Made by a program: the position numbers and the translations under genes. DNA of 58,903 nucleotides from JBEKTY01 sp049515555 (GTDB lineage: Bacteria; Planctomycetota; Planctomycetia; Pirellulales; Thermoguttaceae). The stretch is taken from the NCBI GenBank assembly GCA_049515555.1, contig JBEKTY010000027.1:1-58903 (forward strand). Reading direction: 5' to 3'. The notes under the pieces were generated by a model that was not told the DNA's origin, made no database searches, and worked only from the letters and a program-made list of their open reading frames with translations. Below, one piece after another: positions 43,379 through 53,890 of this stretch (position 1 is the first letter of the stretch; each line of letters opens with the position of its first letter).

Positions 43379-45637
43379 TTACTTCTTGCCCGCCGGCGGC
43401 TTCTTCACTTCCGGCGGCTTGAGGACCTTGATCGGGATGGCGGGGGCGACGCGCGTCAGTTGCTGGTCGTTGCGGTATCGGGTGCCGCCCAGGATCAGGC
43501 TCTGGATGACGTCGGGACGGGTCCACGGGGCGGCCGTAATCTTGATCGTCACCTCTTCCTTGTCCGAAGGGATGAAGACCGTCTCCATGCCGATGCCCGG
43601 CGGCGGCGAGGGCGGATTGAGGGGCGCCACGGTAATGCGGTCGCGGTTCGGGTCCGGCGGCGGGGGCTTGGGCGCCGGCTTGCCCGGCTCCGGCTTGGGC
43701 ACCGGCTCCGGTCGCCGCACGGCCTTCACCACCACCTGCGCCTCGCCCCCCTGCGGGATTTCCAACACCTTCTTGTCGCCCGGCAGCTTCACCGACAGCA
43801 CGAAGGGCGGCGTGTCCTTTACCGACAGCAGCAGCTCCTGGGTGGGAACGGTGTGCCGGATACTGAAGGCCTGCATCCGCTCCTCGGCCGGGAGGGCCTT
43901 GCGGGTGATCGTCTGCTGGCCGACCAGCGCCGTGCCGACGATCGTCGGCGAGTAGAACTCCATCGCCGCGTCCGGCGGCGAAGTAATCGTCATCGAGCCC
44001 ATGGGCTGTCCTTCGGCCACCGCCGCCTCGCTGGCCAGGAACCCCTTGGGAAGACCCTCCGCCGCCAGCTTGATCTCGCCGTTGAAGCCGTCCTTGCGGA
44101 TCGCGGTGACGGTAATCACCGCCGTGTCGCCTTGCCCCATCTGCGGGTTGTCCGGGCTGACGCGCAGGTAGAAATCCTGCTGCACGGGGGCAATGACCAG
44201 GCGATAGGCGTACTCCGGCCCGCCTTTGCCCTGAATGTCCCGGATGCAGACCGTGTAGTCGCCGTCGGCGGGCACGGTGTACACCAGCCGCGAGTCGGCG
44301 TGGTGCGTCAGCAGTCCTTCGCCGGCATCCACGGTGTCGTCGTTCTCCATCAGCTCCTGCCCCTTGGAGTTGTACAGCGTGAGCACGCTGTCCAGCGGCG
44401 AGTCGAGCCGCCGGGCGAAGACCTCCAGCAGCAACTGCTGCTTGGCATGGGCCGCGAACACGAAGTAGTCCTCGTCGCCGGGGCGCTGGATGCGGCCGTT
44501 GATGGTCACGGGCGATTCCACCCGCATGGCTTGCGCGGGCGAGTCGTTGGGCTCTTTCTCTTCCACCTCCGGCGTGTCGCCCACGGCGAAGGGAACCGCG
44601 TTGGACACGACGCCCTTCGCGGTGGTCTGGATCGGGCGTCGCGGCGGGCTGTCGGCGGGCAGGGCCAGTGCCAGCGACCGCTCGTCGAGATTGACGCCGA
44701 ACAGCTCGACCTTGGCCGTCGTGCCCCGCCGCCCGCCCAGCGGATAGGCGTGCGTGATATAGGGCAAAGTCCCGATCGTCAGGCGGTACACGAAATCCGG
44801 TCGGCCGCGGAAGATCACGTCGCGGACCTCGACCAGATAGTCCCCGTCCTTGGGAACCTGGTAGAACAGCACCGGATCGGGCTTGAAGCGGAAATCGTCG
44901 ACCGAGGCCACTTGCCGCCCCTCGGCCGTGTACAACGTCAGGCAGACGTCGTTCCAACCGGGCACGGCGTCGGCGATAAAGGGCAGCAGGGTCTGCGCCT
45001 CGACCTGAAACACGAGCGTCTGGCCGGCCTTGGCCGAAAGGCGGAAATAGTCCAGCTCGCCTTGCATGATCTGACCGTTGACCACCACGGGCAGCGACTT
45101 CAGCGGCTGCGCCTTGGCCTTCTCGGAATTGGGCTTGATCTCGTTGACCTCGGGGAACTGCCCGATCACGAAGCGGAAGTGGTTCGAGGCCCCGGTGGGG
45201 CTGATCAGGCGGAACTCCCGCGCGCCCAACGCCGCACCGGGCGCCACGTTGAGGCTGACCGTTACGGTCTTGGCGTCGACGACCTTGGTCACGCTGCCGC
45301 TGATGCCTTGGCCGCTCACGCGGACGGCGTTGGCCCCTTGCAGGTTCTGGCCGCCCACGGTGGCCGTGACGGTCGTGCCGCGCTGCGCGCCGGCCGGGAA
45401 CACGTAATCGATGTGCGGCCCTACCACTTCCGGCCGTTGGCCGCAGGCGGCCGACGGGCTCAGCAGCCCCACGGCCGCCGCCAGCAGCAACCCGGAAAAA
45501 AGGCCAGGGGACTGGCTCATTTTTCGGTTCTTCCGGCCGAAAAATGTGCCTGTCCCCTTACCGGCCGAAGGGGACAGTCCCATTTTCGCCGGACGAAAAT
45601 GGGGACAGTCCCCGCGATCGGTTGACGGCTGAATCAT
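43379..45637 (-). CDS. Secreted PPC/IPT-domain protein with repeat-derived N-terminal extension
   Basis: 752 residues from ATG 45637, which has gagggga 8 nt upstream. Residues 1-8 (MIQPSTDR) are followed by ~36 residues encoded by two palindromes (45507-45613), and only then comes the signal-peptide core LFSGLLLAAAVGLLSPSAAC. An internal ATG (45520, MSQSPG) could restore a normal signal peptide. The mature part alternates IPT-like domains (PHIDYVFPAGAQRGTTVT; ITHAYPLGGRRGTTAKVE) with PPC domains (GELDYFRLSAKAGQTLVF; EDYFVFAAHAKQQLLLEVFA). It ends in a Pro/Lys-rich segment and a final beta domain. Typical last member of the planctomycete DUF1549-DUF1501-WD40-PPC block; likely a binding or surface protein. 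Confidence 0.85.
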   Translation of the reverse strand: MIQPSTDRGDCPHFRPAKMGLSPSAGKGTGTFFGRKNRKMSQSPGLFSGLLLAAAVGLLSPSAACGQRPEVVGPHIDYVFPAGAQRGTTVTATVGGQNLQGANAVRVSGQGISGSVTKVVDAKTVTVSLNVAPGAALGAREFRLISPTGASNHFRFVIGQFPEVNEIKPNSEKAKAQPLKSLPVVVNGQIMQGELDYFRLSAKAGQTLVFQVEAQTLLPFIADAVPGWNDVCLTLYTAEGRQVASVDDFRFKPDPVLFYQVPKDGDYLVEVRDVIFRGRPDFVYRLTIGTLPYITHAYPLGGRRGTTAKVELFGVNLDERSLALALPADSPPRRPIQTTAKGVVSNAVPFAVGDTPEVEEKEPNDSPAQAMRVESPVTINGRIQRPGDEDYFVFAAHAKQQLLLEVFARRLDSPLDSVLTLYNSKGQELMENDDTVDAGEGLLTHHADSRLVYTVPADGDYTVCIRDIQGKGGPEYAYRLVIAPVQQDFYLRVSPDNPQMGQGDTAVITVTAIRKDGFNGEIKLAAEGLPKGFLASEAAVAEGQPMGSMTITSPPDAAMEFYSPTIVGTALVGQQTITRKALPAEERMQAFSIRHTVPTQELLLSVKDTPPFVLSVKLPGDKKVLEIPQGGEAQVVVKAVRRPEPVPKPEPGKPAPKPPPPDPNRDRITVAPLNPPSPPPGIGMETVFIPSDKEEVTIKITAAPWTRPDVIQSLILGGTRYRNDQQLTRVAPAIPIKVLKPPEVKKPPAGKK
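45507..45613. repeat. Two adjacent family E palindromes at the N-terminus of the PPC gene
   Basis: Element 1 (45507-45557): arms ggggactggctcatttttcg / cgaaaaatgtgcctgtcccc with two mismatches. Element 2 (45570-45613): ggggacagtcccattttcg facing cgaaaatggggacagtcccc. They sit exactly between codon 8 and the hydrophobic core of the signal peptide. Element 1 shares its arms with the copy at 54634-54710. Confidence 0.9.
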
Positions 45638-45662
45638 GGCTGGACTCCCCTCTAGCAACGGG

Positions 45663-47018
45663 TCACTTCAGGGCCGGAGGCGCCACATTCTTTCCCGCCA
45701 GGCAATCGCGGACCAGCTCCGGCTTCGCCAGCAACTCGGCCAGCCGCTCCGGCGCGAGGGTCAACTTGAGCTTGTCCCAGCCGATCGCGGCCGGCGTCGA
45801 GGCGGCGAAATAGCCCGGCGCCGTGAGGATCAGCCAGCCCTCCTTGTCATCCAGGAGGGCCAGCGTGGCCAGTGGCCGCATCTCGGTCCCGCTCCACAGC
45901 TTGAGGGTGCCGTCGGCGCTGCCCGAGGCGAAAAGCGTTCCGTCCGCGCTCATGGCCACGCAGTATACCCAGTCGCCGTGGCCGGTGAGACTCGACATCT
46001 GGCCGCCGCCGTCATTGTAGACCTTGACGGTCTTATCCGTGCAGGCGACGACGAGCCGGGGCTGGGGATTCTGCTTGGGAAGCCGCAGCGCCCCGAAAAC
46101 CATGGCCAGCGGCGCGCCGCCGTTGATATCGGTGTTGCGGACCTGGGGGATCACCCGCTCCTTCTTGGAATCCTTGGGATTTTCGGGCGGATCCAGGGGC
46201 TCGCGCCAGCGGAGCATAGGCTGCTGCGTGCCGGCCACCGCCCACACCAGCAGCTTGCCGTCGGGACTGAAGGCCGTGGCCTGCACCGTTTCGGCCTGGA
46301 GGAACTTGTTCGCGGATTTCCAGGTGCCCACCTCCCAGACCTGGGTGCTCTTGTCGGCGCCGCCGGTGGCCAGCAGCTTGCCGTCGGGGCTGAAGGCCAC
46401 GCCCAGCACCCAGTCGCCGTGCTCCTGGATCGTGGTCACCAGCCGCTTGTCGGCGAGGTTCCAGACGTAGGCCTTGCCGTCGGCGGCGCCGCAGGCCAGG
46501 AGATTCGCCTCGCCGCTGATAGCCAGCGCGTAGACCACGTCTTTGGGTCCCTCGAGTAGCGCGGCCTGCCGGCCGCTTGCGACCTCGAACAAGCGGACGT
46601 CGCCCGAGACGCCGGCGCTGCCTTCGCCCACGGCCAGCAAGCCGCCGTCCTTGCTGAAGGCCAGGGCGTGGACCGCGGTCAACTGGCCGCCGCCGACGCG
46701 CTTCAGCAGCTTGGCGCCCTCGAGGTCCCACAGCACTACGCCCCGGGCGTCGCCCGCCGCCAGGAGTTTTCCATTCGGGCTGAAGGCCACGGCCGTCACG
46801 GCCAGCGGCGCGGCGCCGCTGACCACGCACTTGATCAGCGGCTGGCCAGCCGCTTGCAGCGAGCCGGCCGGAATGATCAACCGGCCGTCTTCCCGGGCGA
46901 CTATGGGCGGCGGGGGCGGCCCGGCCGGGGCGGCCGCCTTCGGCCCCTCGCCCCGCCCTACATCCACCACCGCCAGGCACAGCAGTGCCGTGATGCTGAC
47001 AACGTGTCCGGCGTTCAT
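45663..47018 (-). CDS. Secreted WD40-repeat protein
   Basis: 451 residues with a signal peptide (VVSITALLCLAVVDVGRG) and at least six WD40-type blades (VAFSPNGKLLAAGDARGVVL; GVAFSPDGKLLATGGADKST; VAMSADGTLFASGSADGTLK). Between two blades (~275-320) is an inserted charged/proline segment. The C-terminal tail (LTLAPERLAELLAKPELVRD) is helical. Extracytoplasmic propellers of this kind are part of the recurring planctomycete operon with DUF1549 and DUF1501 genes; function unknown, probably a protein-protein scaffold. The gap to the DUF1501 gene is 13 nt, and to the PPC gene 25 nt. Confidence 0.88.
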   Translation of the reverse strand: MNAGHVVSITALLCLAVVDVGRGEGPKAAAPAGPPPPPIVAREDGRLIIPAGSLQAAGQPLIKCVVSGAAPLAVTAVAFSPNGKLLAAGDARGVVLWDLEGAKLLKRVGGGQLTAVHALAFSKDGGLLAVGEGSAGVSGDVRLFEVASGRQAALLEGPKDVVYALAISGEANLLACGAADGKAYVWNLADKRLVTTIQEHGDWVLGVAFSPDGKLLATGGADKSTQVWEVGTWKSANKFLQAETVQATAFSPDGKLLVWAVAGTQQPMLRWREPLDPPENPKDSKKERVIPQVRNTDINGGAPLAMVFGALRLPKQNPQPRLVVACTDKTVKVYNDGGGQMSSLTGHGDWVYCVAMSADGTLFASGSADGTLKLWSGTEMRPLATLALLDDKEGWLILTAPGYFAASTPAAIGWDKLKLTLAPERLAELLAKPELVRDCLAGKNVAPPALK

Positions 47019-47031
47019 GCCTAGCCCCTTG

Positions 47032-48384
47032 CTACATGATCTCTTTGAGGATTCCGCCGCTGGGCACGTCGCCGCTGGCCAGCGGTGTGACGTAAGCCAC
47101 GCAGCCTTGCGGGTGCGGCAGGCGGCCCATCGGATCGATGCCCAACAATTGGTACATGCTGGCCGCGAGGTCCCAGGGGTACACGGGTCGGTCCTTGACG
47201 TGCTCGCCGCGGAAGTCGCTGGCGCCGACGACCGTGCCGCCCTTGAACCCGCCCCCGGCGACGACGGCCGAGAAGCAGGCCCCGTAGTGATGCCGCCCGC
47301 CGTTCCAGGGCGGCTCCCAGGAGACCTTCGGCGTGCGGCCGAATTCGCCGAACCAGGTGACGATCGTGCTCGGCAGCAGCCCCCGCTCGGACAGGTCTTG
47401 CAGCAGGACGGAGAAGGACTTGTCCATTTCGGGCAGCATCCGCTTCATGGCCTCGAAGTTGGCGGTGTGCGTGTCCCAGCCGTCCCAATTGATGGTGATG
47501 AAGGGGACCTCGCGCTCGACCAGCCGGCGTGCCAGGAGCAGCGCCTGCCCGTGGTGGGTGCGGCCGTACCGCTCCCGAACCTCGTCCTTCTCGGCGCCCA
47601 GGTTGAAGGCCTCCTTGGCGTCGCCCATTATCAGTGCCAGGGCCTTCTGTTGGTAAGAGTCCATGGTCTGGATCTCGCCCTGCTTGTCGAGGTCGGCGTC
47701 CAGGGCGTCGACGGCGGCCAACAGCCCGCGGCGCTCCGCCTGGCGCGGCGCGGTGATCCCGCCGGGGGCCGCGATCCCCTGTACGCGGAAGTCCTTGTTG
47801 TTCGGATCGCCCTCGGTGGGGAAGGCCTTGTAATCGTTCCCCAGGAAACCCGCCTCGTTGAAGCGGCCGTAGGCCCTGGTGATCGCCACGAACGGCGGCA
47901 ACGCCCCGTGATAGCTCGACTGGCTCTTCTTCAAGGCCACCACCGAGCCGATCGACGGATACACCAGGTCCGCCGAGGGCATGGTCCCGCTGAGCATCTT
48001 GTAGGCCGCCGTTTCATGGCCGTCGTCGCCGTGGGTCATGCTGCGGAGGATGGCGTACTTGTCGGCCTGCTTCGCCATGAGCGGCAGCAATTCGCTGATC
48101 TTGATCCCCGGCACGTTGGTCTGGACGGGCGTCTTCAGCGGGCCGGAGTAGTCTTCGCCGGCCTCGGGCTTGGGGTCGAAGGTGTCCAGATGGGGCGGTC
48201 CGCCCCACAGAAAGATCTGGATCACCGACTTCGCCTTGCCCCCTTGTACCGCCCCCTCGGCCTTCAAACGCAGCCAGTCGGCCAGCGTGAGGCCCATCGT
48301 ACCCAAGGCCCCCACGCGGACGAAGTCGCGGCGGCTCAGCCCCCCGCGGCTGCGAACAACCCTTCCTGCTTGAACGTCGAGCAT
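47032..48384 (-). CDS. Tat-exported DUF1501 protein
   Basis: 450 residues from ATG 48384, with aaggaggg upstream. Twin-arginine signal LSRRDFVRVGALGTMGLTLA, followed by the DUF1501 core: IFLWGGPPHLDTFDPKPEAG, ILRSMTHGDDGHETAAYKML, FITINWDGWDTHTANFEAMK, FGEFGRTPKV, and HHYGACFSAVVAGGGFKGG. DUF1501 belongs to the alkaline-phosphatase/sulfatase-like superfamily. The His/Asp residues in these motifs could bind metal, but no activity has been shown. It is almost always partnered with a DUF1549/DUF1553 protein, here 14 nt upstream. Confidence 0.93.
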   Translation of the reverse strand: MLDVQAGRVVRSRGGLSRRDFVRVGALGTMGLTLADWLRLKAEGAVQGGKAKSVIQIFLWGGPPHLDTFDPKPEAGEDYSGPLKTPVQTNVPGIKISELLPLMAKQADKYAILRSMTHGDDGHETAAYKMLSGTMPSADLVYPSIGSVVALKKSQSSYHGALPPFVAITRAYGRFNEAGFLGNDYKAFPTEGDPNNKDFRVQGIAAPGGITAPRQAERRGLLAAVDALDADLDKQGEIQTMDSYQQKALALIMGDAKEAFNLGAEKDEVRERYGRTHHGQALLLARRLVEREVPFITINWDGWDTHTANFEAMKRMLPEMDKSFSVLLQDLSERGLLPSTIVTWFGEFGRTPKVSWEPPWNGGRHHYGACFSAVVAGGGFKGGTVVGASDFRGEHVKDRPVYPWDLAASMYQLLGIDPMGRLPHPQGCVAYVTPLASGDVPSGGILKEIM

Positions 48385-48397
48385 GACTCTTCCCTCC

Positions 48398-50899
<2,502 letters not shown>

Positions 50900-51338
50900 A
50901 GGTCACCTCGAACTTGGCCCGAATGCCGGCTGCACCGTCGCCCGGGCGCCCTCGATCCGCGGCAAACGCTTCCGAAGGAGCCAACCCCCTTCTCGTCGAA
51001 CGAGAACCGGGCCAGCCCCCAACTTCTTTCGCAGCGTGCTGACGGATCAATGTGCCCCGGCCTCGGCCGCTCGGCAGGCCGCTGGCGGGATCTCTGCGGT
51101 CCTGTTATTATCGCCGCCGGAAAATGGCGTTGCAACTACCGCCGTACAACTTTCCTAGCGGCCACTGGAGGGTGGCAGCCGGCAGCAAGGCCCCCCACCG
51201 GCACGATGCCCGGGGGCGGCGCGACCGCCAGGGCCCCCCGGCGGAAACTCAATCTTGCTACCCTGCAAGCACTTAGGGCGATTGACCTCCACCCTTCGAC
51301 CGAAGAATTAGCCATCGCCCCGGCAGTAAGCTCCTCGG
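50900..51338. other. Intergenic region with the DUF1549 operon promoter
   Basis: No gene. The promoter at 51107-51135 leaves a leader of about 200 nt before the DUF1549 start codon. The stretch 51140-51338 next to the esterase stop shows no repeat or open frame of interest. Confidence 0.5.
51107..51135 (-). promoter_or_regulatory. Promoter of the DUF1549-DUF1501-WD40-PPC operon
   Basis: Minus-strand TTGCAA (forward 51130-51135), 17-bp spacer, GATAAT (forward 51107-51112). Confidence 0.5.
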
Positions 51339-52286
51339 CTACTGTTCCGCCCGCGGACTCGAATCCCGTCGCGGGATAATCTTCTGTGCGGCCAGCCATT
51401 CCAGCGATCTTTTCTGCCAGGCATCCCACATCGGGCCCTTGTAGCCGGCCAGACCGTGGCCGCCGCTGGCCAACCGCAGGTACTCGGCCGGCACGCTGCG
51501 GGCCCGGAGCGCCTCGTACAGCATCCGGCTGTTGTCCGGCGCGACCAGCGTGTCGTCCTTGGCATGGGCCAGGAACATCGGCGGTGTCTGGGCGGTCACC
51601 TGTTTCTCGTTGGAGAACAGCTCGACCAGGGCGGGCGTCGGATCGCGACCCAACAGGTTGGCCTTCGAGCCGCCGTGGGTTAACGCGCCCATCGTGACCA
51701 CCGGGTAGACGAGAATCGCGAAGTCCGGGCGGCAGCTTGCGCGATCGACCGGATCGGCGGCCCGCGGATCGCCGCCGTCGAAGTGTGTGCCGGCCGTCGA
51801 GGCCAGGTGCCCGCCCGCCGAGAAGCCGATGATACCGATCCGCCCCGGGTCGATGCCCCACGCCTTGGCGCCGGCCCGAGCCATGCGGATGGCCCGCTGC
51901 GCGTCCAGGAGCGGCACCCGCGGCCTGCCATGCGGGAGCCGGTATTCCAGTACGATGCCCGTGATGCCATGCTCGTTGAGCCAGCGGGCGATGCCGTGTC
52001 CTTCCGGCCCGACCACCAGTCCGCCATACCCGCCGCCGGGGCAGATCACCGCCGCCGCCCGATTGGCGCGGCCCGCCGCCGGGCGATGGACCGTGATCCG
52101 GGCCTCGGCCCGTTCGAACCGCCCGTCGCCCAAGGGCGCCTGACCGGACCACAGCGAGAGCCTCTCGCCCTCCGGCGGCGCCGCCGGGGCCGCGATTGTG
52201 GACCACGCCAAGACCGCCGTAGCGGCGACCGCCGTCAGCCGCGACCCGCAACGAAAAGCCTTGTGCAACGATCGGACATGATACAT
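51339..52286 (-). CDS. Secreted alpha/beta-hydrolase esterase (BD-FAE/acetylxylan-esterase-like)
   Basis: 315 residues from ATG 52286, with gagga upstream. Signal peptide region LTAVAATAVLAWSTIAAPAA. Oxyanion loop ICPGGGYGGLVVGPEGHGIA (an HGGG-like motif), nucleophile elbow GFSAGGHLAS, acid in LAHAKDDTLVAPDNS and His in ASGGHGLAGY, so the whole catalytic triad is present. Family members remove acetyl, feruloyl or similar groups from plant polysaccharides. It is last in a three-gene run with a Gfo/Idh/MocA oxidoreductase and a DUF1080 hydrolase. A family A palindrome begins 39 nt upstream of its start codon, in the gap to the upstream gene. Confidence 0.9.
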   Translation of the reverse strand: MYHVRSLHKAFRCGSRLTAVAATAVLAWSTIAAPAAPPEGERLSLWSGQAPLGDGRFERAEARITVHRPAAGRANRAAAVICPGGGYGGLVVGPEGHGIARWLNEHGITGIVLEYRLPHGRPRVPLLDAQRAIRMARAGAKAWGIDPGRIGIIGFSAGGHLASTAGTHFDGGDPRAADPVDRASCRPDFAILVYPVVTMGALTHGGSKANLLGRDPTPALVELFSNEKQVTAQTPPMFLAHAKDDTLVAPDNSRMLYEALRARSVPAEYLRLASGGHGLAGYKGPMWDAWQKRSLEWLAAQKIIPRRDSSPRAEQ

Positions 52287-52325
52287 GGCGAGTTCCTCTA
52301 CTGGTAAACAATTACGGCATGGAAA

Positions 52326-52402
52326 GTAGCAGGCACACTCCGTGTGCCGTCCGCCACACTTTTTTCCTCTCCAGCGGACGGCACACGGAGTATGCCTGCT
52401 AC
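52326..52402. repeat. Family A palindrome upstream of the esterase gene
   Basis: Arms gtagcaggcacactccgtgt and the complement ending atgcctgctac, extended by ccgtccgc/gcggacgg. Loop contains a T-run. It lies 39 nt before the start codon at 52286. Confidence 0.9.
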
Positions 52403-52432
52403 CTTGGTACGGCCCGTGAACGGCTAAAATGT

Positions 52433-53746
52433 TCAGATGAATTTCGTAACCCCGGGGATGGCCACCGGCGGCTCGGCCAGCGGGCCCCACTCGTACTTGG
52501 GCGGCGTCAGGTCTTCCTTCGAGTTCAGGGCTTGCTCCCAGGTGATCGTCTGCCCGGTGTAGGTGGCCATCCGCCCCAGGATCGCCAGCAGCGTGCTCTT
52601 GGCCATGTACTCGCCGTTGTTGACCGGCTGGCCCTTGCGAATGGCGGCGAACATTTCGTCGTGCTCGGTGTGGTAGATGTTGTTGTCCGGGCCGCGGTAG
52701 GTCCATTTCTCGTCGCCGCCGATGATCTGGGCTCCGCTCTTGCGCTCGGCGAAGATCGCCCGGCCCTTGCTGCCGGCGGCAGCGGCGCTCATGTCGCCGG
52801 CACACCCCGCCATCTGCCGCGTGTTGCTGAAGAGCTTGGCCCCGTCGTCATACTCGTAGATCACGCTGTGGTGGTCGAAGATGTTGCCGAACTGCGGGCC
52901 GCTGCGGACCTGCCGGCCGCCCATGCCGATGGCCCGCGCCGGATAGCGGCCCTTCATGATCCAAGCGCAGACGTCTAGAAAATGCACGTGCTGCTCGACG
53001 TTGAAGTCGCCGGAGAGCCAGGTGTAGTAGTACCAGTTGCGGGTCTGCCAGTGCATGTCGCTTTCGCCCGGCAGGCGGGTCTTGGTCCAGATCGCCCCGC
53101 GGTAATCGTTGGCCTGCAGGGTGTGGATCTCCCCCAGGGCGCCGTCGTGGATGCGGCGGACCAGCTCGCGGAAGGCATAGGAGCAGCGCAGGCACAGGCC
53201 GGAGACGATCGAGAGGTTCTTCTTCTTCGCCTCCGCGCACGTGGCCAGGACGCTGCGCACGCCGGGCGCGTCCACGGCCACCGGCTTTTCCGCGAAGACG
53301 TGCAGCCCGGCCTCCACGGCCGCCTTCAGGTGCATCGGGCGGAAGTGCGGCGGCGTGGCCAAGAGCACCACGTCTACCCCGCTGGCCATGAGTTGCTTAT
53401 AGGCGTCGAAGCCCACGAACTGCCGCCCCGCGGTCACGGCCACCTTCTTGCCGATTCCCTCGTCCTTCTGTAGGCTTGCCAGGCTGCTTGCGAGCCGGTC
53501 TTCAAAGAGGTCGGCCATGGCCACCAGCCGCACGTTGGGGTCGGCCTGCAGGGCATCGGCGGCGGCCCCCGTGCCCCGCCCGCCGCAACCGACCAGTCCC
53601 ACCCGCAGCAGATCGCTGCCGGCGGCATGGGCGAAGGCCGTGCGGCGCGTGGCGGCCCACGCCCCTCCGCCCGCCACGACCAACGCCGAAGTCTTCAAAA
53701 AATCCCGCCGCCGGGCGGGCCGCCCGCCTTCACGCTCTTTCATCAT
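52433..53746 (-). CDS. Tat-exported Gfo/Idh/MocA-family oxidoreductase
   Basis: 437 residues from ATG 53746, with caggag 5 nt upstream. Twin-arginine signal RRRDFLKTSALVVAGGGAWA, Rossmann motif VGLVGCGGRGTGAAADAL, VVLLATPPHFRPMHLKAAV and the canonical FAEKPVAVD with the catalytic Lys. The C-terminal domain has NWYYYTWLSGDFNVEQHVHF, whose His residues could be part of the active site. By analogy with glucose-fructose oxidoreductase and Gfo proteins that make 3-keto sugars, it may oxidise a glycoside in the periplasm. The DUF1080 hydrolase gene lies 144 nt upstream on the same strand and could act on its product. Confidence 0.9.
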   Translation of the reverse strand: MMKEREGGRPARRRDFLKTSALVVAGGGAWAATRRTAFAHAAGSDLLRVGLVGCGGRGTGAAADALQADPNVRLVAMADLFEDRLASSLASLQKDEGIGKKVAVTAGRQFVGFDAYKQLMASGVDVVLLATPPHFRPMHLKAAVEAGLHVFAEKPVAVDAPGVRSVLATCAEAKKKNLSIVSGLCLRCSYAFRELVRRIHDGALGEIHTLQANDYRGAIWTKTRLPGESDMHWQTRNWYYYTWLSGDFNVEQHVHFLDVCAWIMKGRYPARAIGMGGRQVRSGPQFGNIFDHHSVIYEYDDGAKLFSNTRQMAGCAGDMSAAAAGSKGRAIFAERKSGAQIIGGDEKWTYRGPDNNIYHTEHDEMFAAIRKGQPVNNGEYMAKSTLLAILGRMATYTGQTITWEQALNSKEDLTPPKYEWGPLAEPPVAIPGVTKFI

Positions 53747-53760
53747 CGCGACTCCTGGAG

Positions 53761-53890
53761 GAAAGGGGATGAGGGGTTAAAGGGATGAGGGGTTAAGGGG
53801 ATGAGGGGATGAGGGGATAAGGGGATAAGCAAGCCTGATCCCTCAACCCCCTAAATCCCTAAATCCCAAAATCCCCAAATCCCTAAATCC
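53761..53890. repeat. Inverted array of ggggatgag/aaatccc units (family F)
   Basis: 53761-53827 is a run of purine-rich units (ggggatga, ggggttaa, ggggataa). 53838-53890 is pyrimidine-rich with units of ccctaaat/cccaaaat/ccccaaat, roughly complementary to the first half. It fills the gap between the DUF1080 stop (53891) and the next start. Imperfect unit number suggests slippage. Confidence 0.75.

Noticed and set aside
52287..52805. N-terminal extension of the esterase
   Set aside because: It overlaps the preceding gene's coding end and a palindrome; the start at 52286 gives a proper signal peptide with a gagga upstream.
53761..53890. Short regular repeats resembling a CRISPR array
   Set aside because: The units are 8-9 nt purine/pyrimidine runs with no unique spacers; it is a low-complexity inverted array.
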